DNA from: Orobanche coerulescens
Lineage: Eukaryota; Streptophyta; Magnoliopsida; Lamiales; Orobanchaceae
Direction: 5' to 3'
Length of the DNA: 64,000 nt
NCBI GenBank assembly: GCA_033398695.1
Contig: CM065802.1
Coordinates: 205,983,096-206,047,095, forward strand
A program made the position numbers and the translations under genes. Numbering within the stretch: the stretch's first letter is position 1; every line of letters starts with the position of its first letter. The notes under the pieces were generated by a model, which saw nothing but the letters and a program-made list of their open reading frames with translations, was not told the DNA's origin and searched no databases. Shown piece by piece: positions 35,697 to 46,759 of this stretch.

Positions 35697-36060
35697 TAAA
35701 GGATCATTATAGTGAATTTCTAATGATTTGAGAGAAAAATATTTGTTCTATTATCACTCAAGAATAGATACAAACTCACAAAATAGAAAAACTCTCAAAC
35801 TCACTCAATCTCAACTTGGATTGTTATTCACTCTTTGAACTCACTCTTGGAGATGGGATGGTTACAAATGCTACAAACAAGTCTTATTTATAGGTAGTAA
35901 ACATGGTGTGAAACCATGGTGTGAAAGGATCAACCATGATGGGGTGTTGTGAAGTTTCCCATCCTTTTCTTGTCAAACTTGCCAACTAATTGTTCAAAGG
36001 TAGATGGCTTCACATGTTTAATTACTTAGCCTCCATTCTAGAAGGGTTTGAATTGTAACA
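35697..36060 (-). repeat. 5' LTR of the copia in LINE ORF1
   Basis: TGTTAGATATT to TTGTAACA. Nearly identical to 30754-31127; the differences cluster at the first 15 bases and at the last few. Confidence 0.92.
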
Positions 36061-36065
36061 GATGA

Positions 36066-37386
36066 TCCCGATTGCCTGACGATCATAATACCATAAGCAT
36101 TAAGTGCCGCATCCGCTAAAAGTTTGAGCATGCCCTGATCGTTCGTGTATTGGGTAAATCCTTCTCCTATCCATATTTCTGCCGGAAGATCCATCAATTA
36201 TTGGCAAAGATGGGTACGGTGGATGTGTACGATGTATGATTTGCTTATTATGTGGTGAACTTCTCCTCAGTTAGAGATCTCTATCGTGCTTGCTTCCAAG
36301 GTCTGTGGCTTATCAACGATCATTCGATGAATCATGGCGTCCATATTTTTAACTTGGACATTCACAGATTTCATCTCTACGAGTTTGGTTTGGGACTGTC
36401 TTTGGAATACTTTGATAAGTCTGTCCTTACGGCAATTGGTAATCGGATCGGTAGAACATTGACGATTGATAACACCACACTTCAAGGCACGCGGGGAGAT
36501 TACACTAGACTGTATGTTGAAGTTGATCTTAGTCAGCATTTGCTCTCCAAGTACAGACTTCGTTGCTGTGTTCGTCGCATAGAGTATGAAGGCCTCCATA
36601 TCATATGTTTGAACTGCGGTCTATATGGTCACGACAAGTCAACTTGCCCGAAATCCCGTAAATAAGCAGACGGATCGGGATAGACTACGAGGTTTATTTT
36701 TCCAATCCCATCTTTGTACCTGCTCCCTCCTCGGAAGTGCATCCAGAATTGAAGGAAGAGTATGGTGAATGGATGTTGGCAAAGAACAAGCCCCGCCGGA
36801 AGTTGACACTTCTCGTGAAACAGCAAACCAGCCGGGTCGACGGGAATCCTCCGGCAAAGGCTCTAGATTCCGGGTCTTTGCAGAGAAGAAGGAAATTTCG
36901 ACTTACTCCAAGGATCCTATCGTTAGGGTGAACGACTCTCCTGAAAAGAAAACTTCTGATTCGACTCCAATTACGCAATCTGAAACGGACTCTACCCTTC
37001 CAACTGGCAACGCGGAAACTCCATCAGAAGCTAAGCTGAAGAACCGAAAAAATAGGGAGACGTCTCCTCGGACTGTGCCGATGCCTTCCCCGGATAAGAA
37101 AAAGAAGGCCAAATTTATCTCTTCTCAATCCCAATCATGTTTGGCCCACCAAAAGGCTGGCAAAGAATCTGAAGCCCAGACCTCCAAATCCAAGCAACCC
37201 ATATATTGTGAGCCTAAGCGGACTGCTCAACAACTCAAGCCGGAAAATTCAGAGTTCTCTGGGGATAAGGTGGGTGACAAACTGGCGGCAACTTCTGTGT
37301 CGGTGGAGAAACCCTCCCAGAATCACGCTTCTGATATCCCTGAGGCTATAGTTGATCTCCATCGACCCATGAAGGTTGACCATTGA
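36066..37386 (+). pseudogene. LINE ORF1, main part (DUF4283-like and CCHC)
   Basis: Resumes after the copia. An RNA-binding-like region (FSSVRDLYRACFQGLWLINDH) is followed by the knuckle ICLNCGLYGHDKSTCP near 36603-36650, which is typical of plant L1 ORF1. A basic, Ser/Pro/Lys-rich tail (36769-37386) ends in a stop. A frame change lies between 36665 and 36769, and an upstream in-frame stop near 36240 breaks the domain. Confidence 0.8.
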
Positions 37387-37439
37387 TTGTCGCTGCTATG
37401 ATTGCGTCCTTGTCAGGGAAGTTTTCCTCTCTTATTTAT

Positions 37440-38009
37440 GATTAATTTTCTTTCTTGGAAATATCGTGGGGCAGGTGACAAATGTTTTTTCCCTGGTTTC
37501 GATCTTTTGTAGGAACGTCCAAACCTTCAGTTGTTGTAATTGTGGAACCAAAAATAAGTGGTCCGAAAGTTGTTTCAGTTGTCCGTCGAATGGGCTTCTC
37601 TGATTCTTACCGTGTGGATTGTAAGGGTTTTTTCGGAGGCATTTGGATTCTTTGGAACTCATACCAAGTACAGCTTCATCTTCGACGAGAATCTGCCCAA
37701 TTCATAACTGGGTAATTTCAATTTTACAGCTGTCTACAGTAGTCCTAATCATGTCGCTCGGCAGAGTTTGTGGTCTGATTTGCAGGGTATCGCCACCAGC
37801 ATCTAATCGCCTTGGCTTCTCCTTGGCGACTTCAACGCTACTTTCATCTCTGAGGATCGACGGGGAGGTTCGACATCCCATATCCATCGCAATCGGCCGT
37901 TCCTGGATTTTTGTGAGCTTTGTGGTGTTGCTCCCTATGGCTGGTCCCCGGTTCACTTGGTCCAATGGTACCTCTCTTGTCCGCCTAGATAGGGCCCTCG
38001 AAAACTATG
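37440..38009 (+). pseudogene. LINE ORF2, endonuclease N-terminal part
   Basis: Reads FLSWKYRGAGDKCFFPWFRS, VIVEPKISGPKVVSVVRRMGF and FGGIWILW, the apurinic-type endonuclease of plant L1. A later shifted stretch gives GPRFTWSNGTSLVRLDRALEN, where the TR-GAG element has inserted. The remainder (FPEFTVNHLPKIKSDHPPIL) starts at 42475. Confidence 0.82.
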
Positions 38010-39158
38010 TGTTGTGTCAAGAATTAACACCTTCCGACCAGCGATCGCCTAGGAGGTCGGGCGACCAAGTCGCTGCCGAGCATCCAAGGAAGAACTGCCG
38101 ACCAGCGACCAGGCGACCTAGCCTTAGCCCGGCAGACAAGCATGAATCGCCCAGCCGAAGGTCCCAGGACAAGTCCCGGTGTCGAGCGATCGACCTCAGA
38201 TACGATCGCCTCTCGGTATTCGACCGACTCGCGACCGACTTATGGACGATCATCTCTCGCCGCTTGCCAGACCCTTGGTGACCGACCAATGCCGACCTTC
38301 AGTGACTGGCCAAGAACGATCCTCGGTGTCCAGCTAGAGACGACCGCATCATGACGATCTGGGCCGATGGCCATCCAGTCGGCCAAGGCCGAGCAACAGG
38401 ACAGCACCCACGTGCAGATCCGCAAAAGGCGCTGACAAACCTGTCACCTACCTCACCTACCAACAGGGCCGCAGACCTGCAAAAGGAGCTGGCAGACAAG
38501 ACATGTGACCACAGCCTGGCACCTACTGCACCTACTGACAAAGTCCGCCGAAAGTAACAAAGTGGGACCTCCTGTGATTTCCTGACGCGCGTCGGCCTCC
38601 TCATTGGGCCACTCGGCTATTGCCACTGGATCTCTGGACTTTTGGCAGGCAGCCCATGTGACCTTTAGGACGATCGCCCCATTACATTAATGGCCGAAAG
38701 GCGATCGCCCACTAGGGGACAAGGCACCTCAACCCCTATATAAAGAGGGCAGCCTGCACTTGGATTCTCTCTCTGCATTCTCGCATTTCACACCATACAG
38801 AAGCAAAATACTACACTTGGCAGACATCCGACCCTTGGCAATAGTTATCTTTCGGTCTTACTTCTCCCGGCCTATCTCATCCAGCAGATTATCGGCGGGG
38901 ACGAAGAACACCGAGCTTCGCTCAAGAGCCGGATTAACAGAGTCTTTTTACACTCATTGTATTTAGATTTCTCTCATTAATACTTGTATCCACGAATATT
39001 CGTATTAATAACATCTCGCGAGAGCATTCAAGCCCGGGCCTAACAAACCCGGCAAATCTTGTATTATTTATCTACTCTCGGAAGTGCTCCCGCAATTGTT
39101 GTTTGTTGTCCGTCTTCCAGCAGTATTAATCTTCGGATAAATATTTTGGGCAACAACA
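38010..39158 (+). repeat. 5' LTR of the TR-GAG element
   Basis: TGTTGTGTCAAG to GGCAACAACA. U3 contains many GATCG motifs, including GGCGATCGCC. TATA box CTATATAAAG at 38736-38745. Open frames of 60-210 codons across it, some continuing from LINE sequence, are not genes. Confidence 0.92.
38736..38745 (+). promoter_or_regulatory. TATA box of the TR-GAG 5' LTR
   Basis: CTATATAAAG, repeated at 42052-42061 in the other LTR. GGCGATCGCC lies at 38700-38709, 26 bp upstream. Confidence 0.75.
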
Positions 39159-39181
39159 ATTGACGCTAGAAGAAGGGGGCC
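39159..39181 (+). other. Putative primer binding site of the TR-GAG element
   Basis: TTGACGCTAGAAGAAGGGGG directly follows the 5' LTR. It is not the initiator-Met type used by the other elements here. I cannot name the tRNA with certainty. Confidence 0.55.
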
Positions 39182-39362
39182 ATCCAACCCTCAAATTTTT
39201 ATACCTACCGTCCCGAAGAATACTCACTATTCTCGGGGCAGATACTTGAAGTGACACTTACTGCACTTCAAAGAAATCTTCCAGAAAACATGTCTTCCGC
39301 CTCCGCGTCGAAGAAAGCCGCTGACCAGCTGCACTGCTCCGTCCCTGGCCCGAGCCGCACTG

Positions 39363-40541
39363 ATGGTGGAAGGCGCCGCGGCCGAGACGCTCGATCCGTC
39401 CTCGACGGCCCTGCCACTCGCTCGATCGGTTCGAACCAAGGAACAGATCAAGGGGCTCTGCCGCCGTCTACAGAGCGACGGAGTGCTCTCGACGCGCCAT
39501 CGCTATCGCCCCCTCGGCCGTCCGCCGAAGTCAGCGGAAGCTCAAGGCGTCACTAGCCGAGCGATCGCCAGAGGCTCCGTCCGCAGAAGAGGCGCCGCTG
39601 CCAGGGGCACCTCTGTCTTCGATCGCACAGGCGTGACTGACACAGCGGCCAAGGCGGTCCGGCCCACTACGAGTCGGCGAGTTTGAGTCCGTCACCGGGA
39701 GCTCGGCCTATCCGACTCCCGTAAGGCATCCCACTGCTCGGCTCCTCGCCAAATTGCCAAGGCCGGCAGCAGCGGAGCCCGGAGATCGGTACACGATCGC
39801 CTCAGCTCCTGCTCCCAAAGCCGATCTGCAAGCGACCAAGCCACGGCAATGGCTGCGATGCAACGTCAACTCGACGACATGAAGGCGCTCCTGGAATCCA
39901 GGGCAGGCGCCAAGAAGACGATCGCCGGGCCAAGCGAGACGCTCACGATCGACATCGAGCTCGCCCCCGTGCAGCACAAGATCGCTCCCCCGCAAACACC
40001 CGTGTACGAGGGGCGATTGGACCCCCAGGTGCACCTAAGGAAGTTCAATATCTACATGACCGGGTGTGGGGCATCTGACGCGACCAGGTGCCGAATGTTC
40101 CCTCTGACGCTGGACGACCTCGCCCACCGGTGGTACACTTCATTGCCACCTCGGTCCATTGGCTCCTTTAACGAGTTGGCGCACGTCTTCACGGAGTACT
40201 TCGCCACCAGGGTCGTCCGGCCCGAAGGTCCCCTCCGCATGATGCAAATCAAGCAGCGAGAAGAAGAGTCCGACTCGGACTACATCGACCGGGTAGACGT
40301 AATCATCCTCAATGGCGAGCCCATAAGCGATGAGACCGCCCTCTACGCGGTCCTAGGAGGTTTTCAGGGTTTTTCGCCTATGTTCAGGCATCTTACGAAG
40401 ACCCGACCGACGACTCCACGCAGCCTTCCGGCTAGAGCCGCAGATTTTACGGCCAGCAAAGGTTCCTTCTTAGCTGTGAGCGGCGCGATCGGCGCCGGAC
40501 GACGATCTCCCGCCCGATCGCCAATATCGACCTACGAATAA
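39363..40541 (+). pseudogene. gag: gag of the TR-GAG element
   Basis: One frame from the ATG at 39363, with a single stop at 39684-39686, then open to 40541. The C-terminal 230 codons hold a coiled-coil-like start (AAMQRQLDDMKALLES) and a retrotransposon gag domain: YEGRLDPQVHLRKFNIYM, then LTLDDLAHRWYTSLPPRS and ELAHVFTEYFATR. The wording is Tat-like. No zinc knuckle follows. High GC, unlike its surroundings. A downstream Met at 39849 could give a shorter intact product. Confidence 0.8.
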
Positions 40542-41317
40542 AGCGATCGGCCGAGCGACGATCGCGATCTTCTGCCCGATCGCCGATCATCACGCTACAT
40601 CATCGGAACCCGGTGGACACGATCGCCATCTACGATCCAAAGATATAACATGACGGACTAAGGCATAAGATCGCCTCCACCGCACATCATAAAGCCATGG
40701 TCACGCGGTAGATGGAACTGCCGCGGCCATGCAAGGTCCTTTCGGCCGAGATCGCCCGCCTTCGTTTAAATACGAGGCCGGCGTAGTCCGAGGGCTCTCC
40801 AACATTAATCGGTGGACACATGCCACAATCCCCGTCTCAACGTACACCGTCGAGGTCGGCCATCTCCATGGCCGGGCCGAGGTGGAAGCAGAGCTAACAA
40901 GCCGCGGCGTGGAGTTGATTCATCCGACGCCGCGCAAGGACTCCTCTAGACCGAGACCGCACGCCCTTCGTTTAAATACGAGGCGGCGCGGCTAACAGAG
41001 GACCCTCATAATAAAGTGAGTCACGAGACACTCAATGTCTTCGCGCACCAAGACACGGTCATGGAGTCGGTCCATCGATCTCCGCGACTATGCACGATTC
41101 CTCAAACAAAGCGAAACCACCAAGTTTCCATGGGGGATCGGCCAATGTTGTTTTTGCAGGTACAAAACCGAAAGATAGCTAAGCCAATCGACCATGGTAG
41201 CCCAAGTCCGAAATCATAAGTCAGCTCAGCAAGATCGCTCGTCCTCATCCTTACACGATCGCCAGCAAGAACCACCTCGCCCCATGTCTTCAACATAGGA
41301 GCAAGCTGGGGGGCAAT
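40542..41317 (+). other. Non-coding 3' internal region of the TR-GAG element
   Basis: No pol domain in any frame. Rich in CGATCG/GATCGCC. Contains two copies of CTTCGTTTAAATACGAGG (about 40757 and 40966) and ends in the polypurine tract AAGCTGGGGGGCAAT at 41303-41317. Confidence 0.7.
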
Positions 41318-42474
41318 TGTTGTGTCAAGAATTAACACCTTCCGACCAGCGATCGCCTAGGAGGTCGGGCGACCAAGTGCCGCCGCGAAGGCCCAAGGAA
41401 GAATCGCCGACCGACTGTGCAACCTAGCCTTAGCCGGCAGACAAGCATGAATCGCCCACCAAGGTCCCGTGACAAGTCCCGGTGCCGAGCGATCGACCTC
41501 AGATACGATCGCCTCTCGGTACTCGGCGACCGACTTCTGACGACCGACTTATGGACGATCATCTCTCAGCGCTTTGCCGACCGACCCTTGGTGACCGACC
41601 AATGCCGACCTTCAGTGACTGGCCAAGAACGATCCTCGGTGTCCAGCTAGAGACGACCGCATCATGACGATCTGGGCCGATGGCCATCCAGTCGGCCAAG
41701 GCCGAGCAACAGGACAGCACCCACGTGCAGATCCGCAAAAGGCGCTGACAAACCTGTCACCTACCTCACCTACCAACAGGGCCGCAGACCTGCAAAAGGA
41801 GCTGGCAGACAAGACATACCACAGCCTGGCACCTACTGCACCTACTGACTAAGTCCGCCGAAAGTAACAAAGTGGGACCTCCTGTGACAGTACTTCCGGA
41901 CGCGTGCCGGCTCCTCATTGGGCCACTCAGCTAGCTGCCGGCTGGATCTCTGGACTTTTGGCAGACAGCCCATGTGACCTTTAGGACGATCGCCCCATTA
42001 CATTAATGGCCGAAAGGCGATCGCCCACTAGGGGACAAGGCACCTCAACCCCTATATAAAGAGGGCAGCCTGCACTTGGATTCTCTCTCTGCATTCTCGC
42101 ATTTCACACCATACAGAAGCAAAATACTACACTTGGCAGACATCCGACCCTTGGCAACAGTTATCTTTCGGTCTTACTTCTCCCGGCCTATCTCATCCAG
42201 CAGATTATCGGCGGGGACGAAGAACACCGAGCTTCGCTCAAGAGCCGGATTAACAGAGTCTTTTTACACTCATTGTATTTAGATTTCTCTCATTAATACT
42301 TGTATCCACGAATATTCGTATTAATAACATCTCGCGAGAGCATTCAAGCCCGGGCCTAACAAACCCGGCAAATCTTGTATTATTTATCTACTCTCGGAAG
42401 TGCTCCCGCAATTGTTGTTTGTTGTCCGTCTTCCAGCAGTATTAATCTTCGGATAAATATTTTGGGCAACAACA
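41318..42474 (+). repeat. 3' LTR of the TR-GAG element
   Basis: Close match to 38010-39158; differences concentrate in the GC-rich U3 (for example 41370-41440). TATA box at 42052-42061. Confidence 0.92.
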
Positions 42475-45400
42475 CTATGGTCGGACAACCAGATTTCCTG
42501 AATTCACCGTGAACCATCTCCCTAAGATTAAATCGGATCATCCTCCAATTTTAGTGCGATCTCATAACCAGGTAACTGTGTCCCAACCTAAACCCTTTTG
42601 TTTTCTTGCAGCTTGGTTACAACATGAGGATTTTTCTCGTTTCCTATAGGATAATTGGTCCAGAGGGCAGTAGCTCCCCTCGTATCTTGCCGCGTTCTCC
42701 ATCATTGGAACCAAAATGTGTTTGGGAATATTTTTAAGCGAAAGAGAACCCCTGCTGCCAAGTTGAAAGCCTTGGAATCTCACAATGAAGCTAATCCTAC
42801 GCCGGACAGCCAAGCTCGTGAGCAGCTTACCCATCAGGCTCTTGAAGGCACTCTCTGGCAGGAAGAGTTGATGTGGATTCAGAAATCCCGCAGTAAATGG
42901 ATTGATGAGGGCGACCGCAACACCAATTTTTTTCATCAATCTACTCTTCGGCGTCGTGCTTTCAATCGGATAGAAAGATGGAGATACTTGGGTTACGGAC
43001 GAAGTAGACCTCATTAGCATAGCTATTTCCCATTTCAAGATGGTGTATACGAGTAATCATTTTGATGGACCTCCGCTGTCCGGGGTGTCTCGATGTCTTA
43101 CAGCTTCCAACCGCCGCTCCGTTGGGTTAGATTTGTCAGCTGACAAGATTCGGCTAGCCCTTCATGACATGAATGGCTTAAAATCCCCAGGGAAGGATGA
43201 TTTACAACCCCTTTTGTTTCAGAAGTGTTGGGATTGTGTGGGTGCTGATTTCACTGGCTTCATGCTTAAGTGTTTCAGGACCCCGAAGCATATTACTGCT
43301 ATTAATGTGACCCCATTTGTTTGATCCCCAAGCCGAGTACTCCCACTAGATGTCTCATTTCAGGCCTATCAGCTTGTGTAATGTGGTTTTGCAAACCCCT
43401 TACTAAGAGCCTTGCTAATAGCTTCAAGAGTGTGATAGCAGATCTCAGTCACCCCTCCCAGACTATCCTCGTCCCTTATCGCCACACCACAGATAACATA
43501 GTTATCCTTCAAGAAGTGGTACATTCCATGCACAGCCAGAAGAGTGGCCCATGTAATATGATCATGGAAGATGATTTGGCCAAAGCCTGTGATGGGATCG
43601 AATGGGCTTTTGTCAATGATACTTTAGTGGCTGCAGGTTTCCCTTCACACCTTATTCATGTCATTATGCAAGGCATCACTTCTATTGAATTTCAGATCTT
43701 GTGGAATGGTGGTGCGAAGGAGTCCTTTCTTCCTACCAGGGGTTTGAGACAGGGTTGCCCCTTTCACCGTACTTTTTTACCAATAGTATCGAACGTCTTA
43801 GTTGTCTCATTTTTTATGTTGTTTAGAGTCATGGATGGTCCCCTATTACTTTATGCACTGGTGGTACGACTTTGTCCCATATCTTTTTTTCGGATGATCT
43901 GATTCTCTTTGGAGAAGCTAGCATGCCCAGGCGGAATGCATTCGATATCTTTGACCGTTTTCCCAAGCTCCCGGTCAAAGTATTGACAAGCAGAAATCTA
44001 AGGTGTATTTTACCAAGAAAGTGAATCCCCATACTCGAGCTACTGTTTCTGAATGTTTGGGAATTGAGGAAAGTACCAACTTGGGTACGTATCTTGGCGT
44101 CCCTGTCACGGCCGTCCCTCAGCCCATGTCTATGACTTCATCTTGGAGCATATGGTCAAGAAGTTGGCAGGATGGAAATCCAACTCGTTATCTCTGGCGG
44201 GCAGGGTAACTCTTGCAACCTCGGTTCTTAACTCTATCCTATCTTAATATTATGCAAACCATCGTACTGCCAGTGTCTATTTCTGAGAAAATTGACAGAC
44301 GAGTCAGGAACTTTGTCTGGGGATCCAAAGAAGCTAAGCGAAAGGGTCACCTTATCAATTTGCACACTATTTGCCAACCTGAAGATAAGAGCAGTTTAGG
44401 GCTCTACAGTGCTCGAGAGCTGAATCAGGCATACATCATGAAGCATGCTTGGGGATTACTCAAACGTCCTCAGGAATTACCGGCTCAAGTGTTGCATACA
44501 AAGTGCATGTGTTGGACTCTGAATGGTTGGTTCCCTAAAAACAGCAAGTGAAACTCAGTGTTATGGCATGCTATTAAAGCTTGTTGGCCGATCCTACAAC
44601 AAGGAATCTGGTGGAGCATTATAGATGGAAAGAAGACTCTTTTTTGGAGGGATTGCTGGCTGGAGAGTGGGATAATTCTGGAGGAACATATCACTAATAA
44701 TCACGGAGAAAATCTTCACTCAAAAGTAAATAATCTTTGCGCAGGTAACGGCGGATGGAAGGTGGCGGAATTGCCTAATCATCTTCCACATGATATTTGT
44801 TTGCAGGTTTGTGGCATGAACCCTCCTCGCTCGAATCTAGGCGACGATATCCATGTTTGGGGTCCAATAACATTCGTCATTTCATGTGGCTTTCTTCCCA
44901 TGTATAGCTTCTCACCAATCAGGAACGATGTCGCCGCCATATCGCTCATGACGAATGCTGTGGACTTTGTGTCACAGAGGTGGAAAGACTCAGCCACGTG
45001 ATTGTGATTTCGCTCAACAAGTTTGGAGCAAATTTGTACCCCCTGCTGAAGCTGCTCTAGTTTTTGACCTCCCTTTTTCTATTTGGTGGAAAAACTGGAT
45101 CTCCAGTACTCCTAGAAAGCTGCAACTGGGAGTAATTACGTGGTCCCTTTGGAAGGCCTGCAACATGCGGGTGTTTGATCAAACAATGGGTACAGACATG
45201 GTCTATCAACTTGGAGACGAGCTATATCGATGCCCAGGTAGATCGTGGAACCTCCCATCTTACTCGTACTACTGTGGACATTCGGTGGCAGCCTGGCCCC
45301 GATAATTACTTTGTGCTTAATTCATATGGCTCGATTCGAGGCCAGAACCGACTAGCAGAGATAAGTAGGGCCATAAGAGATGCGTCCGACAACGTCATCT

Positions 45401-45720
45401 TCAGCTACTGTATGAATCTGGGCAAGTGTTCGATCACAAGAGCAGAAATCTGGGGAGCTATTGAAGGCCTTAAACTAGCTTGGAACCGTGGTATTCGTCA
45501 TATTCTTCTCTAACTTGATTTGGCTTGTGCTATTCAAATTCTTCAGAGTACCGACACCGTGGATCACCAACATTCCTCCCTCGTCATGGAGCTACGAAAC
45601 TTTCTAGCTGGGGATTGGATCGTCTGCTTCTCTCACATCTATAGAGAAGCTATTCATCTTGCTGATTTTCTGGCTACTAGAGGTCACTTAAACCTCTATA
45701 TCTTCATGTTTCTGACTTAG
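42475..45720 (+). pseudogene. LINE ORF2, end of endonuclease, RT, zinc region, RNase H
   Basis: Resumes with the end of the endonuclease (KIKSDHPPIL). Plant L1 RT follows: ALHDMNGLKSPGKDDLQPLLF, DDLAKACDGIEWAFVNDTL, LPTRGLRQGCPF and FSDDLILFGEA (DD at about 43893-43898, frame-shifted from the block before). Then WGSKEAKRKGHLINL and KKTLFWRDCWLESG (zf-RVT-like), and a C-terminal RNase H (IRDASDNVIFSYCMNLGKC, RAEIWGAIEGLKLAWNRG). Multiple frameshifts and stops. Confidence 0.88.
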
Positions 45721-45843
45721 TTGATCCTGAAATGGGACATTGGGTTTTGTACGATCGAATGGGTGTTTCTACACCCATTAATTTCTTAATAATATATAGG
45801 GTTAGGGTGCTCCTTTCGCACCCTCTCTTTCACCAAAAAAATA
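45721..45843 (+). other. LINE 3' UTR and poly(A) tail
   Basis: Short AT-rich tail with AATAATATATAGGG and CACCCTCTC, ending in seven A (45835-45841), followed by the candidate target duplication. Confidence 0.7.
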
Positions 45844-45856
45844 GAGCAAGCCATAC

Positions 45857-46759
45857 AGATGAATGAATCAACTTTACACTCGAAGAAGTATTATGAAATT
45901 GTGATTTGTGCATGTATAATAATGTAATTTGATAAGTACTACTCGTACCAACAATGTTTGTTTTATTTTTGGGAGCGTATAAAATAAGAATTTGTATTAG
46001 TAATCTAGCGATTTTGCAGAATGTATAAATCAAAATTCACCAGAAAGATATACTTGTTTACATTTACATGGCCTACATTTTAGTTGTATCTTTTCAAACA
46101 TATCGCTATATTAAATGATGATGCTATATTTTTACTAATAATAATGCACATTAATTAAATGTATAATTGGAAGCGTAAAAAATTAAATACATACTATTAA
46201 TAAAAACTTATCTAATTTGGAACAGATAATAAATTATATCTTTGTGCATTGATAAAACATAAAATTCTTTCAGTATCATTTTATTCTGTTCAATTTTATG
46301 TTTTTTATCTAAATATTTAAAAGTATATATATTATCAAATCAAACGTAATTAAAGTCTTGGATAATAGTCAAAGTTTTGTAATTACATAGGACAATAGTC
46401 GAGCTTCTTTTTTAATAGTCAAGAGAAGACCTAAAAGCAAAGACGGCCCGAAATATTTGCATGTTCTATTTACATAATCCCAATTTTAAACACCAAAAGC
46501 AACTTTTAATTTCGTCCGAATTGATCATCCACCGTGTATATATAATGTAATGTTTTTGTATACACATGCGGTAAATGAAATCCCATAATAATTAAATAAA
46601 TAAATAAATTACATGTATATGTGTACATTGTTCTTATGTATAACACATCATTCCAACTACAAAATTCTCATTGTGTGGGGACAAGTAAACAATTTCTAAA
46701 ACGAATGATCTGAAAAAAATCAAAGGCAAGAATACCTACATAGCAAGATTTGCAATAAA
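45857..46759. other. Intergenic 3' flank of the GT14 gene
   Basis: AT-rich sequence downstream of the minus-strand gene. It must hold the 3' UTR and polyadenylation signal of that gene; several AATAAA-like sites are present on the minus strand, but I cannot choose one. No other gene seen. Confidence 0.5.

Larger units (their letters stand above)
30754..36060 (-). mobile_element. Ty1/copia element with short LTRs, minus strand
   Basis: 5307 bp with LTRs of 374 bp (30754-31127) and 364 bp (35697-36060), flanked by GATGA (30749-30753 and 36061-36065). Order on the minus strand is gag, protease, integrase, RT, RNase H. The PBS TGGTATCAGAG is canonical. The polyprotein has several stops and a deletion in RT. 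Clade not resolved. Confidence 0.93.
38010..42474 (+). mobile_element. Gag-only LTR element (TR-GAG type), Tat-like
   Basis: 4465 bp flanked by CTATG (38005-38009 and 42475-42479). LTRs are 1149 bp (38010-39158) and 1157 bp (41318-42474) with TG...CA ends. The internal region (2159 bp) encodes only a Tat-like gag, with no protease, RT or integrase, so it must use proteins from another element. Its U5 and polypurine tract closely match the Tat-like element at 54392-55498. Rich in CGATCG throughout. Confidence 0.9.
30408..45843 (+). mobile_element. L1-type LINE, interrupted by two LTR elements
   Basis: Plus-strand non-LTR retrotransposon: ORF1 with DUF4283-like and CCHC domains, ORF2 with endonuclease, RT and a C-terminal RNase H, then a short 3' UTR ending in poly(A) at 45835-45841. 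Removing the copia (30754-36060) and the TR-GAG element (38010-42474) leaves about 5.65 kb, normal for a plant L1. ORF2 has frameshifts, so it is inactive. Confidence 0.88.

Noticed and set aside
37643..38281. 212-codon plus-strand frame
   Set aside because: Runs from LINE endonuclease across the TSD into the TR-GAG LTR; a chance fusion of two elements.
38010..42474. GCGATCGC abundance suggesting cyanobacterial (HIP1-like) contamination
   Set aside because: The sequence has plant LTR structure, 5-bp target duplications in a plant LINE and a plant Tat-like gag; the motif is element-specific.
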